A stretch of DNA of 64,000 bases from Adlercreutzia sp. ZJ176. Its GTDB lineage: Bacteria > Actinomycetota > Coriobacteriia > Coriobacteriales > Eggerthellaceae. The DNA lies in contig NZ_JAAKEC010000001.1 of the NCBI RefSeq assembly GCF_011038975.1, forward strand, positions 153,814 through 217,813. The letters run 5' to 3'. Positions 52,978 through 61,429 of the stretch are shown in pieces (within the stretch, counting starts at the first letter, position 1; each line of letters begins with the position of its first letter). Position numbers and translations under genes: made by a program. The notes below the pieces were generated by a model. That model had not been told where the DNA came from, made no database searches, and saw nothing but the letters and a program-made list of their open reading frames with translations.

Positions 52978-53222
52978 GATTCGCTGAAATGTCGGATGAT
53001 TCGGAGAAAGTAGGAGTATAATGCTTTCCCATTGCGGGCGTGGTTCAATGGTAGAACTTGAGCTTCCCAAGCTGTTAGCGAGGTGGGCACCTGCGAAACA
53101 CGCGAAATGTGCATTCGCTAAATCCCCAGTTCAGAGCATATTATTTTGAAACCTCTGAGCATCTTCGATTTCCTTCTCGATTTCTGCAACCCCGAATTTT
53201 CCAGTACGTTTCCAGTATTTTG
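52963..53222. repeat. Left copy of 260-bp direct repeat (att region)
   Basis: The sequence matches 63741-64000 at 258 of 260 positions by eye, at a constant offset of 10,778 bp. It covers the 3' end of the neighbouring gene remnant, the tRNA promoter (TATAAT 53017-53022), the 5' half of tRNA-Gly, and the first 149 bp of the integrated unit. The two differences are both upstream of the tRNA. Confidence 0.9.
53034..53073 (+). tRNA. tRNA-Gly(CCC) 5' half, interrupted by element
   Basis: GCGGGCG acceptor strand, D arm (GGTTCAATGGTAGAACT) and anticodon arm with TTCCCAA loop (anticodon CCC) are all present, but after the first three bases of the 3' anticodon stem (GCT) the sequence changes to unrelated DNA. 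The T arm and 3' acceptor strand are absent from this window. The break marks the insertion point of the element. Confidence 0.85.
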
Positions 53223-53310
53223 CGAAACGTGCGGCCCATTCGCACATCTTTTGAATGGGCTGTCTGACCTCCACGACGTGGCTCATGCCACAGAAATGGA
53301 GGCGCACCAT
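53131..53310 (-). CDS. Possible small protein at element left end
   Basis: A minus-strand frame (ATG 53310; alternative ATG 53286) encodes a hydrophilic helical peptide with protein-like composition (MCEWAARFAKYWKRTGKFG, EIEKEIEDAQRF). It overlaps the start of parA antiparallel and has no strong ribosome site. Its 3' part lies in the duplicated left end. It may be a remnant of an integrase- or excision-related gene, but nothing was recognised. Confidence 0.3.
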   Translation of the reverse strand: MVRLHFCGMSHVVEVRQPIQKMCEWAARFAKYWKRTGKFGVAEIEKEIEDAQRFQNNML

Positions 53311-54094
53311 GACGTGCAAAACAATAGCGGTAGCAAATCAAAAAGGAGGGACGGGAAAGACTGCCACAACGCTCAGTCTTGGCATTGCTTTGTCCAAGTG
53401 CGATAAGCGCGTATTGCTGGTGGACACGGATCCTCAAGGCGATCTAACCAAATCGCTCGGCTGGTTCAACCCCGGTTCTTTAGAGATCACCGTCGCCAAT
53501 CATATCCAGGCAGTGATTGACGGCATAGACATGCAAGCTGATGAAGGAATCCTTAGTCACAAAGAAGGCATCGATCTCATGCCTGCGAACATCGACCTTG
53601 CAAGCATGGAGATGAGCATCTTCATGGCGATGTCGCGTGAGCAGATTCTTAACTCCTGGCTTTCTGGCGTCAAGGAAAACTACGATTATGTCCTTATTGA
53701 TTGCGCACCAACGCTGGGTATCTTGCCTGTGAACGCATTCGTCGCATCGGACAGTGTGCTTGTTCCCGTTTCTGCAGAATTCTTGCCAGCATCTGCGATG
53801 ACCGAACTTCTGAAGACCATCAATAGGGTGAAGCGACAGATCAATCCTTCTCTTCAGGTTGAGGGGATATTGATCACGCTCTTCGACACCAGAAACAATC
53901 TTGCTCGTGAGGTGGAACAGACTATTCGCAGCCAATACGGAAAGACCTATCGCGTATTCGATTCCATTATCCCTCGGGCTGTATCAGCCGCAGAAACACC
54001 TGCCGTAGGGATAAGCATCTTCGCCTATGACAAACGAGGCAAAGTTGCATCCGCTTTTACCAGCCTCGCAGGTGAAGTGATCTGCAATGGCTAA
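53309..54094 (+). CDS. parA: ParA-family partition ATPase
   Basis: A 261-aa ParA/Soj-type ATPase with the deviant Walker A (VANQKGGTGKTATTLSL), Walker A' (VDTDPQGDLTK) and Walker B (YVLIDCAPTLGILP). No N-terminal HTH, so the short Soj-like type. It positions the plasmid-like element together with ParB. ATG 53309 has GGAGG upstream. It overlaps parB by 8 bp. This is not the chromosomal ParA expected to act with the parS sites in this window. Confidence 0.93.
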   Translation: MTCKTIAVANQKGGTGKTATTLSLGIALSKCDKRVLLVDTDPQGDLTKSLGWFNPGSLEITVANHIQAVIDGIDMQADEGILSHKEGIDLMPANIDLASMEMSIFMAMSREQILNSWLSGVKENYDYVLIDCAPTLGILPVNAFVASDSVLVPVSAEFLPASAMTELLKTINRVKRQINPSLQVEGILITLFDTRNNLAREVEQTIRSQYGKTYRVFDSIIPRAVSAAETPAVGISIFAYDKRGKVASAFTSLAGEVICNG

Positions 54095-55046
54095 GAAGAA
54101 AGTAAACATAAGCCTTCCGTCGGTAGACGATCTCTTCACTTCACAGCTTGAGCGAGACTCGAAGGGAAGCAGCATCATCCAATTGCTACCGTTAGCTTCG
54201 ATCGTCCCGTTTCCCAAACATCCCTTTGGCGTGCGCGACGATCAAGATATGGAACAGCTCGTCGAGAGCATCCAAGAGCATGGCATCCTGCCACCCCTAG
54301 CCGTACGAGCTGCAAACGATGGAGTATTCGAGCTCATAAGCGGCCATAGAAGAAAGCATGCAGCTGAGGTGGTTGGGCTGACCGATGTGCCATGCATCGT
54401 TAAAGACCTCACCGATGATGAAGCTGTTATCGCAATGGTGGATTCGAATCTTCAGAGGGAGACCATCCTGCCGAGCGAACGGGCATTCGCTTATTCGATG
54501 CGCCTTGAAGCTATGAAGCGACAAGGTTTCCGCATCGACCTTGCCTGTGCGCAGTTTGCGCACAAGTCGGGCGGCAGGAAGTCGAGAGATATCTTGGCTG
54601 AAGAGTTGGGTGTTAGCAAGGATATGGTTCGACGCTATATTCGCCTTACTAATCTCATTCCAGGATTGCTAACTCTCGTGGATGCAGGGCGTATGAAGAT
54701 GCAGCCAGCGATAGCGATCAGCTACCTCGAAGAAGCTGAGCAGCAATGGCTTCTCGAAGCGATTGGCTCTCAAGCCTGCACGCCGTCACATGCCCAAGCT
54801 GTGAAGATGCGCCGCTACTCGGAAGAGGGTACGTTAACAGCGGCCCTTGTCAGCTCGATCATGGAAGAGAAAAAACCCAATCAGATCGAGCAATTCAAGA
54901 TTCCTAAGAAGAACATCTCGCGCTTCTTCAAAGCGGGCATGAGCAATGAAGAGATGAGCGCACGCATCATCAAAGCCTTGGAACTGCTTGAAGCAGCTGA
55001 GGCAAAACGCGACCGGCTGGCGAAGGAAGAGGTGCATGATGGGTAA
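54087..55046 (+). CDS. parB: ParB-family partition protein
   Basis: A 319-aa ParB with the N-terminal ParB/Srx nuclease-fold (PFPKHPFGVRDDQDMEQL, ELISGHRRKHAAEVVG), a central HTH (ILAEELGVSKDMVRRYIRL) and a Lys/Glu-rich C-terminal coil. The GxRRxxA box, now known as the CTP-binding site of ParB proteins, is present as GHRRKHAA. It overlaps parA at the start and the next gene at the end. Confidence 0.93.
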   Translation: MAKKKVNISLPSVDDLFTSQLERDSKGSSIIQLLPLASIVPFPKHPFGVRDDQDMEQLVESIQEHGILPPLAVRAANDGVFELISGHRRKHAAEVVGLTDVPCIVKDLTDDEAVIAMVDSNLQRETILPSERAFAYSMRLEAMKRQGFRIDLACAQFAHKSGGRKSRDILAEELGVSKDMVRRYIRLTNLIPGLLTLVDAGRMKMQPAIAISYLEEAEQQWLLEAIGSQACTPSHAQAVKMRRYSEEGTLTAALVSSIMEEKKPNQIEQFKIPKKNISRFFKAGMSNEEMSARIIKALELLEAAEAKRDRLAKEEVHDG

Positions 55047-56229
55047 CATGATGCACCGTGGGAAAGGGTCGTTTACCCACGTCGAAAACACGGTCTTCTT
55101 CGATCACAGCTTAAGCCTTAAGGCAAAGGGGATCTACTGTCAGATTCGCTCGCTTGAGAACAACCTCGATTGGGTGTTCACCATCCGTGGCTTCGCAAAG
55201 CTTGTTAAAGATGGGGTGGATGCCGTGACAGCTGGGCTCAAGGAGCTAGAGAGCGCTGGGTACATAATCAGAGCGAGGAGGCGAAGCGGGAACGGGCGTT
55301 TCCTTAAAGCCGAAGAAGCCACGTGGGTCACGCTCGATGACCCAGCGATGTATGCGAATGTTGCAACCGAATTGAAGGAGGAGGGATATGCGATTCTCTC
55401 CGAATTCAAGCGCGACCCTACCAGCAACGCTGAGTTCGATCTGAGGAGCGATATTCCCGCTACGGGAAAAGGTGGCCCTAAGAATACCCAGGTCAGCACC
55501 AGAACGGGAAAATCCGTATCTGGAAATCCCGTATCTGGGAAAACCATATCTGGAAAACAAGACCCAATAAATTACTTATCTGATATACGGACTAATGAAA
55601 ATAAACCCTTCTCTTGTCTCCCCGAAACAGAGCCAGACACAGACCGCAGAGAGGAGAAGGGCGATTTTGTAGCTTTCAGAAAAGGCGAGTTCACAGAGTC
55701 TTTCGAGAAGCTATGCGAGATGTCTATCAAGCCGGTCTCCTCGCTCAAGTTCAGACGCGATTGCTTCGAGGCATGGAAGCGAAAGGTCGCAGACGGATAC
55801 ACGCCAGAGCAGATAATCCATGCTTACGATGCCTATGCAAAAGCCTACTGGGTGAGAAACGCTGATGACAAGAAGCTCGCGAAGAACCTCATTCGCTGGC
55901 TTGAGGGAGAAGGCGGCCTTGAAGCGTTCGTTGACGAGCCCATACCGCCGAACCTTCTTGGACATGACGGCAAGCCACTCACCATGGAAGAACTGGCCGA
56001 TGCTGACCCAGATTTCGCACCCCTCTGGAACAAGCTCAGGAGCGCTCGCTGCGTCGTGCTCTCGCTTATGGTTGCCAACACGGAAGAGCGGCCTTCGCAA
56101 GAGGAGTTGGACAAGGCGTGCGCTGAGGACAGGCAATTCCAGCGATGCCTAACAAGATGCAAGGAACGATACGACAGATACTTGAAGCTTTTCGAGCTAT
56201 TTAACGGGGAGGGTGCGGATAGTGCTTAG
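55036..56229 (+). CDS. HTH replication-initiator-like protein
   Basis: A 397-aa protein overlapping parB by 11 bp. The N-terminus is a winged helix (SFTHVENTVFFDHSLSLKAK, IYCQIRSLENNLDWVF) as in DnaD-type or plasmid replisome organisers. The middle contains a repeated GK(x)(x)SG motif encoded by three exact-period 15-bp repeats (55514-55558). The C-terminal part is helical and charged. Position directly after parAB suggests a replication or replication-control role. Confidence 0.7.
   Translation: MMGNMMHRGKGSFTHVENTVFFDHSLSLKAKGIYCQIRSLENNLDWVFTIRGFAKLVKDGVDAVTAGLKELESAGYIIRARRRSGNGRFLKAEEATWVTLDDPAMYANVATELKEEGYAILSEFKRDPTSNAEFDLRSDIPATGKGGPKNTQVSTRTGKSVSGNPVSGKTISGKQDPINYLSDIRTNENKPFSCLPETEPDTDRREEKGDFVAFRKGEFTESFEKLCEMSIKPVSSLKFRRDCFEAWKRKVADGYTPEQIIHAYDAYAKAYWVRNADDKKLAKNLIRWLEGEGGLEAFVDEPIPPNLLGHDGKPLTMEELADADPDFAPLWNKLRSARCVVLSLMVANTEERPSQEELDKACAEDRQFQRCLTRCKERYDRYLKLFELFNGEGADSA
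55514..55558 (+). repeat. Three 15-bp iteron-like repeats
   Basis: CCGTATCTGGAAATC, CCGTATCTGGGAAAA and CCATATCTGGAAAAC follow head to tail inside the replication-type gene. A coding-neutral period with conserved (C/A)TATCTGG core could be iterons of an intragenic origin. Confidence 0.55.
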
Positions 56230-56231
56230 TT

Positions 56232-56504
56232 GACGCTTTTGGCTTATATGCGAGCAACCCCGACGGCAATCTAGAGAATCTATGGTCCAGCTACTTCGAT
56301 GGCAGCGTGAAGTCAAAGCGCACACAGGAGAAGTAAGGCTTTTTCTTCGTCACGCTTTGGAACATGAACATTGATGCCATCTAGCAAATCGATGACAACA
56401 AATGCCTGGTAGATGGCTTGTCGTCTGCTCAGTATATTGCGAAACAGTGCTCAGGAATTGGCGTAAGAATTAACCGGGTCGAGGGGCATCTTCCGTTTGG
56501 GTAA
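56232..56504 (+). pseudogene. Decayed gene with two in-frame stops
   Basis: One frame runs for 91 codons with protein-like character (NPDGNLENLWSSYFDGSVKS, FFFVTLWNMNIDA, CLVDGLSSAQYIAKQCSGIG) but is broken by TAA at 56334 and TAG at 56382. There is no good start codon. It follows the replication-type gene directly. Family not recognised. Confidence 0.45.
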
Positions 56505-56609
56505 TTGATTTACAATTCCCACAGGGTGACAACTGAGGTGGATGCCTCTCATCTGGCATTCACGGGGGCTACCATCATCCTTATCTCATGCAATGGAAAG
56601 GTGGCCCCT

Positions 56610-56826
56610 ATGGCAGCGAATGAAGAGTACGCTCCTTCCAGAGAGCTCATCAATGCTATTGAACCGGTTGTCTGAGAAGCTGGAAGGTGCAGCATCACTT
56701 CTGACGATGCTCGAAGACAAGGCTGACCGTAAACAGATAACGGCAGCCGAGCTGGCCGCCGTCTGCTGTATAGTGGAGACCTGCGCAAGTGATCTCGATG
56801 AGGTCTTGGAAAAGCTTGATTTTTGA
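56610..56826 (+). pseudogene. Small gene with a one-base frameshift
   Basis: ATG 56610 (GGTGG upstream) opens MAANEEYAPSRELINAIEPVV then stops at 56673. The next frame continues EKLEGAASLLTMLEDKADRK to the end at 56826. Removing one base near 56673 would give a 71-aa acidic helical protein. An alternative is translation from ATG 56653 (MLLNRLSEKLEG). Function unknown. Confidence 0.45.
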
Positions 56827-57372
56827 CTATTTCTGTTGACCTTTTACGTCTTTACGAGCAAACGAAGTACTAATAAGCAGTAAGAGGATTTCGTTAACCA
56901 ATCGCCCTCTGAAATTAACAACCGAAACATGTTGGGAGCGGTTGAGCTTTGACATTGACTCATCGCTGATTTCTTTATGCTTCGCATAAATCAAAACACC
57001 GCAGTCAGAGCATTTATTGGAAACGATTTCCTGCACCTTTTTCTCCCCGAGATATCCATACTCCAAAATGAGAAGCCGGGCGCCAGCCAAATCGCTAATC
57101 TGACCATCTGTTTTTACCCGAATATTTCTTTTCCTTAATATTCCCGAGCGCTCCAAATCGCCTTTAAGCTCCTGGCGAGTATTGTCATTGGCAACGATGA
57201 AGACCTTTTTCCATGCAATTCCTTTGCCGAATCTATAAGCCGGTCTAACCAAACCCATGACCGCTAGAACAACAAAACCAATCGCTAAAGCCCAGGGAAC
57301 TATCGTTCCTATAGTTCCGACAAGGCTAAAAAAAGCATTAATGGCAGCCGCGGCTTGGTTAATATCTTCCAT
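56827..57372 (-). CDS. Membrane-anchored candidate CBASS effector
   Basis: A 181-aa protein, last in the operon, overlapping Cap3 by 14 bp. Residues ~8-45 form one long or two short membrane helices (FFSLVGTIGTIVPWALAIGF). The cytosolic part alternates strands and helices (WKKVFIVANDN, ARLLILEYGYLG, SDCGVLIYAKHKEI, NEILLLLIST), a Rossmann/receiver-like arrangement. No known effector domain was recognised (no clear nuclease, phospholipase, SAVED or TIR motif). Position makes it the likely cyclic-nucleotide-activated membrane effector; its fold seems unusual for one. Confidence 0.7.
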   Translation of the reverse strand: MEDINQAAAAINAFFSLVGTIGTIVPWALAIGFVVLAVMGLVRPAYRFGKGIAWKKVFIVANDNTRQELKGDLERSGILRKRNIRVKTDGQISDLAGARLLILEYGYLGEKKVQEIVSNKCSDCGVLIYAKHKEISDESMSKLNRSQHVSVVNFRGRLVNEILLLLISTSFARKDVKGQQK

Positions 57373-57838
57373 TGTCGTCCCTTTCTAAATAGTGGCAATG
57401 CCCATTCTTTATTAAAACAACCGATATGTATTGTGTTGGGTTATCCCTTCCTACTACGAGCAGAATAGGTTCTGGGCAGTTGTAACAAGACGATTTCGAG
57501 ATGTCTTGCATCTGGTGGATGTCTTGGAAGCTTGGTACATGGTTTTTTCCTGGATGGCAATGCCATTCACCCAGATAGTATCTGCCTAGCTTGAATTCTT
57601 TATCTAATTCCTTTTGCAGCCCGGATGCCCTTCTTGTAAACGAAAACAGTCCGAGTACGGATTGTTTTCCAGGGCCGGAAGCGCTCAGAACTTTGGCAGT
57701 CAAATGATCTGATGAATACTGTCCGATAAGAATGCCACCCGTTTCACCTCTCTTGCGGATTACAACATGCTTCGTTATAGCACCGAAAGCCTCTTCGGCG
57801 ATTTCTACACGCAAGCCTTCCATTGATTTCCAGATCAC
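57359..57838 (-). CDS. cap3: CBASS Cap3, JAB/JAMM isopeptidase
   Basis: A 159-aa metalloprotease with the JAMM motif: Glu in ETGGILIGQYS and the zinc site GEWHCHPGKNHVPSFQDIHQM (HxHP...S..D; split at 20: HCHPGKNHVPSFQD). In type II CBASS, Cap3 removes the CD-NTase from targets conjugated by Cap2. The start is GTG 57838, overlapping the Cap2 stop as GTGA. Confidence 0.93.
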   Translation of the reverse strand: MIWKSMEGLRVEIAEEAFGAITKHVVIRKRGETGGILIGQYSSDHLTAKVLSASGPGKQSVLGLFSFTRRASGLQKELDKEFKLGRYYLGEWHCHPGKNHVPSFQDIHQMQDISKSSCYNCPEPILLVVGRDNPTQYISVVLIKNGHCHYLERDDNGRY

Positions 57839-59601
57839 AGTTCAACTCTTTCTATTGCCGTCAAGATGCCATCGGCATCACGCTTGGTAATATATACGTA
57901 ATTCGCTTTCGTCTTTCTTTTCTCGACTAAGCGATCAATACAGTCGACAACGATAGAGGCGGCTCTGCTGACATCTGAATTCTTGGCAGGAAAGACAGGA
58001 GACCAACACCCTACGCCCTCCCAAGGCAGCTCTTTTTCCCGCATCAAGTTCGCTTCCTCACGCATCAACTCTCTAAAAGTATCCCTGTATCTTTCAGAGA
58101 AGAAGGAGCTCAGAGTACTCAACGAAATATAGACTCTCTCTGCGGCATACCCAAACGAACACACAAATAGTGCCTGACCGCCTTCTAGGTTGTCGAGAGC
58201 GGCAAGAACAGACGGGGAGGAGCTGCAGTCAATAATGATGTCGAATCCCTTGAGAGTTGCTGCATTATCTTTATCTATCGCGCTTCTTCCTTTGACTTCT
58301 GCCATGGGACTCGTTGTGTTCAGCACAGCAGCTAGTGTAGCTGCCTTATCGGCACCGGCATCGCAAGCGCGAAGATGATGTCTGGTAACGTTACCAATAC
58401 CGAAGCTATCTGAATCGAAAATGCAGAGATCGGTTACGCCGCCCCTAATCAAGCTATTGGCGACCATGCTTCCCAAAGAGCCTGCACCTATGAGGGCTAT
58501 TCGGGAATCAGCTAGTTCTTCGCAAAGGCTACCACGTGAGAACATCTGATTTTTGGAACAGTTGGCGCTGTCGATCCAATCTACTAGTACATTGGGGGCA
58601 AAAGTTTTACATCCATCGACAGTCCTTAGAACCTTGCGCTTATGAACCCCTCCCTTTCCGAATTCCTTTTCATTGGCAAGAGCCGGCATTATCGCGACAA
58701 ACCAGGATAGCGATACCGGTTCCTCTCCAACTACGCTTGAACATGGAACCCCAATTGCAAGATAATGCCTCAGTCCGTCTCTTAGCGTAGATCCGTTCCG
58801 GCCGATAATATCGTCCAGATCAAGCTTTTCTCCCTTTGCCCATTCGCGAAGTTCTCCGTATGTATTGGGTGATTGCCAGCATCGAACATGGGGAACTGAA
58901 GAGGCAAGGAACCATATCCCCCGGTCCGTCTTCTTCTGCCTGTCCCCCTCGAATATCGTCCCCCACCCAACGCCCCGCACGAGGCTGCTATCTGCTTCGT
59001 AGAAAGCGGACAGACATGTTTGTCCAAGGTTGTTTTCGGTTATCTCAACAACTCCGTCGCGGCAAGAGGGATGACTGTCCCAAATCATTTTTGAGACCTC
59101 GTCTTCGCAATAGAGAACGAGGTCTCTTCGCCTGATGTTCTGCATGGGAAATTCAGCATGATCGCCATCCTTCATCAAACGTCCCTCGTTGGCCGCCTCG
59201 AGCCACTGAAGGAATCGCTCCGCATGGGAGAGGAGTGTGAAATCGGAGCTTCCTCGCAGCCCCCACTCTGCATTCTCGGTGAACAAGCAAATGTTTCCTG
59301 ACCGACAGTATTTGCCATGGCTCTCCATTCCATTGTTGGATTGATGAGGATGCGTATCTTCGATTCCGCCATCTAACGATGGATATATCTTGATCCTGCA
59401 GTCAGGATAGGCGGATGAAACCGAAAACACCCAGGACGTTATTTGAGGGACCCTGTCCGGGTGCTCCAAGCATGCAGTGAAGGAAAGGCACCACTCGGCA
59501 ACCGACTCGTCCCATACCCAATCCCTAATCGCAATGAACGGAGCAAGCTCTTCAAGAGACCTGCGAGCGCGACGAAGTGACTCGGGAACCTCCTCGCTCA
59601 T
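57835..59601 (-). CDS. cap2: CBASS Cap2, fused E2-E1 conjugating enzyme
   Basis: A 588-aa protein. The N-terminal E2-like domain has Cys105 in RSGNICLF after a HPHQ motif; the C-terminal ThiF/E1 domain has the adenylation loop IALIGAGSLGSMVANSLI and the catalytic Cys in GVGCWSPVFPA. Cap2 conjugates the C-terminus of the CD-NTase to primed targets and raises its activity. The ATG overlaps the CD-NTase stop as ATGA. Both catalytic cysteines are intact. Confidence 0.94.
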   Translation of the reverse strand: MSEEVPESLRRARRSLEELAPFIAIRDWVWDESVAEWCLSFTACLEHPDRVPQITSWVFSVSSAYPDCRIKIYPSLDGGIEDTHPHQSNNGMESHGKYCRSGNICLFTENAEWGLRGSSDFTLLSHAERFLQWLEAANEGRLMKDGDHAEFPMQNIRRRDLVLYCEDEVSKMIWDSHPSCRDGVVEITENNLGQTCLSAFYEADSSLVRGVGWGTIFEGDRQKKTDRGIWFLASSVPHVRCWQSPNTYGELREWAKGEKLDLDDIIGRNGSTLRDGLRHYLAIGVPCSSVVGEEPVSLSWFVAIMPALANEKEFGKGGVHKRKVLRTVDGCKTFAPNVLVDWIDSANCSKNQMFSRGSLCEELADSRIALIGAGSLGSMVANSLIRGGVTDLCIFDSDSFGIGNVTRHHLRACDAGADKAATLAAVLNTTSPMAEVKGRSAIDKDNAATLKGFDIIIDCSSSPSVLAALDNLEGGQALFVCSFGYAAERVYISLSTLSSFFSERYRDTFRELMREEANLMREKELPWEGVGCWSPVFPAKNSDVSRAASIVVDCIDRLVEKRKTKANYVYITKRDADGILTAIERVEL

Positions 59602-60698
59602 GCGAAGTTCGCCTCAGAAAGAACCGTCGTTGCTCCTGCTCTTGCCGTAAACGCAGCCTTATCCTCTGGCTTTGGCGCCAATGGGAACTCTTCTCCGAAA
59701 AGCTCTCGCCACTTTCCTGAAGCGCTATATGGGTCCTCGGCATCGAATGCTTCTCGTGCCAACAGGGCGGCTTCTGCGATGCATTTATAGAAAGCTTCAT
59801 AATCGTCTTGAGATACTCGCGTCATAACATCGTTTGGGAGACCTCGGTCTAGCAAAACCGGCTTTGTGGGCCCCAGCTTCACGATGGCCTCGAATGTCGT
59901 TACTACGCCCTCAGCAACCGACTCTATTTCGTCAGGACAGCAATCCCCAACAAGGTGCTCCAACGGATAACCTTTCGGATATTTCTTATCCGGATGCTGT
60001 GTTCTCCACCACCATTTGACTGATTTTACGACGTTCACATAGTGACCGGAGCATCTTGCATTTTTCTCGGCCGTCCAGCTAATCTGGCTCAATGGATCCG
60101 TCGATTCCCATACATTCGCCTCACGATCGGGAATGCGCAGTGGGTCGTTCTTCCAATCACTACTCTCAATGATTGCACTTAGAGTCGCCGTAGTTCTCGA
60201 TCCGTATTCCTTCGAAAGAGTATCCATGTTTGATAAAGCCTCGATATCGAGTGACGAGAATATCGCACTTCTTATCGCATCCGACTTCGATAGAGTTTCA
60301 CTTGGGGCTGAGGTGGGAACGAGATCGATATCCGCTCCTTCAAGATGTATGCCCCAAGATCTACCCTGGCGCTCGTATTGATTCGGGTAATGATCTTCAA
60401 GGAATCCGAGGAAAAGGTCGAGGGCTTCTGCAGGCGTGTACTCTTCCTCGCTTATGTTTGTGACTACAACGACGTCAACATCAGAGCTCTGTCCTGCTGC
60501 CGGCTTGATAATAGTTGATCGTCTATAGCTGCCCTGGAGAAATGTGCCCACCAATATTTCATTAAGACTGCTGTCTGCATTAAGCATATCCCTCAACTGC
60601 GTATGGGCATCTACTAACGCTTTCTTTTGCTTTGCGCTTAGCCTGATGCTCTTAAGAAAATCCTCAAAATAGGAATTCATATGTGGTGTACCGGACAT
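59598..60698 (-). CDS. CD-NTase (cGAS/DncV-like nucleotidyltransferase)
   Basis: A 366-aa CBASS cyclase. Active-site signatures are present: FLQGSYRRSTIIKP (GS motif), SSDVDVVVVTN (two acidic residues) and the third in EGADIDLVPTS. It makes a cyclic di- or trinucleotide on phage sensing; product not predictable here. The chain ends SEANFA, with a C-terminal Ala rather than Gly as the residue that would be conjugated by Cap2. ATG 60698 with AAGGGAG is preferred over 60728. Confidence 0.93.
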   Translation of the reverse strand: MSGTPHMNSYFEDFLKSIRLSAKQKKALVDAHTQLRDMLNADSSLNEILVGTFLQGSYRRSTIIKPAAGQSSDVDVVVVTNISEEEYTPAEALDLFLGFLEDHYPNQYERQGRSWGIHLEGADIDLVPTSAPSETLSKSDAIRSAIFSSLDIEALSNMDTLSKEYGSRTTATLSAIIESSDWKNDPLRIPDREANVWESTDPLSQISWTAEKNARCSGHYVNVVKSVKWWWRTQHPDKKYPKGYPLEHLVGDCCPDEIESVAEGVVTTFEAIVKLGPTKPVLLDRGLPNDVMTRVSQDDYEAFYKCIAEAALLAREAFDAEDPYSASGKWRELFGEEFPLAPKPEDKAAFTARAGATTVLSEANFA

Positions 60699-60746
60699 TA
60701 TCTCTCCCTTCAACTGGAAGTTCCTCAATCGAGTTCTTTCAGATAT

Positions 60747-61427
60747 TCAATATCGTTGCTGAACACCCAAGTAATCTTGCAAGGTATTCATGACTTCATA
60801 TAATCGAGTGCATGGATTCATTTCCGAAGGGTTCGTTGCCCCTCGATTCTCGTGATATCTGCTGAGACTCTCTGCATTTGATACCGCATCTGAAAGCCGG
60901 CTAGAAAGATCTTCAAAAAGTTTCTCATCATTCTTTCTGTACGGCCTTTTTAGCCACTTGCGGAATGCTGCATCCGTTCTGGCAATCGCTTCGGCCGAGG
61001 TCATCTCAGCGGTAGTAAAACCGAAGTGCAACAGCATCCAGACTTCGACGCACGGATTCGACCATAATGAATGAAACGTTGTTGTGTCGTCTGAATTTTG
61101 CACACATTCTTCGGCAACCAAATCGAATTCGCTGCGGTCAAAATCGTCTCGATCGTAAGCTAGCCACACGTGATCGTAGCCGCCCGACAACCTGCTCTCT
61201 CTTAGCGCGTATTCGAGCAAGTCAACTGTATGGAGGCCGGTACCCTTCACGACGATGTGGATACGGCTTCTGAATTCTGACTTCAATGCATCGCGCATAC
61301 CCTGAAAGTAAAGCGGCTCCGTTTTTTCGCCCTCGCAGACGATAAGGTGCCGCTCGGGCGCCAAGACGCGATAGCCCTGGCGCCGTCCCGGCTTTCGCCA
61401 TTCACTCTTCGCTCGACCTCGCGCCAT
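60747..61427 (-). CDS. RloB-family protein (AbiL component)
   Basis: A 226-aa RloB-like protein with the family pattern LIVCEGEKTEPLYFQGMRDA, then YDHVWLAYDRDDF and SNPCVEVWMLLHFG, a TOPRIM-like acidic fold (Glu, DxD). Paired with the ATPase just upstream it matches the RloA-RloB / AbiLi-AbiLii arrangement. It starts two bases after the ATPase stop with GGAGGAGG inside the ATPase end, and is followed 48 bp later by the CD-NTase. Confidence 0.9.
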   Translation of the reverse strand: MARGRAKSEWRKPGRRQGYRVLAPERHLIVCEGEKTEPLYFQGMRDALKSEFRSRIHIVVKGTGLHTVDLLEYALRESRLSGGYDHVWLAYDRDDFDRSEFDLVAEECVQNSDDTTTFHSLWSNPCVEVWMLLHFGFTTAEMTSAEAIARTDAAFRKWLKRPYRKNDEKLFEDLSSRLSDAVSNAESLSRYHENRGATNPSEMNPCTRLYEVMNTLQDYLGVQQRY

Positions 61428-61429
61428 GC

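Noticed and set aside
53034..53110. Complete tRNA-Gly gene
   Set aside because: After the anticodon arm the sequence has no T arm (no GTTCGA-like loop) and no complementary 3' acceptor strand (CGCCCGC).
54087..55046. Treating this ParB as the partner of the two parS sites
   Set aside because: It belongs to the integrated element; the parS sites match the chromosomal consensus and lie outside the element.
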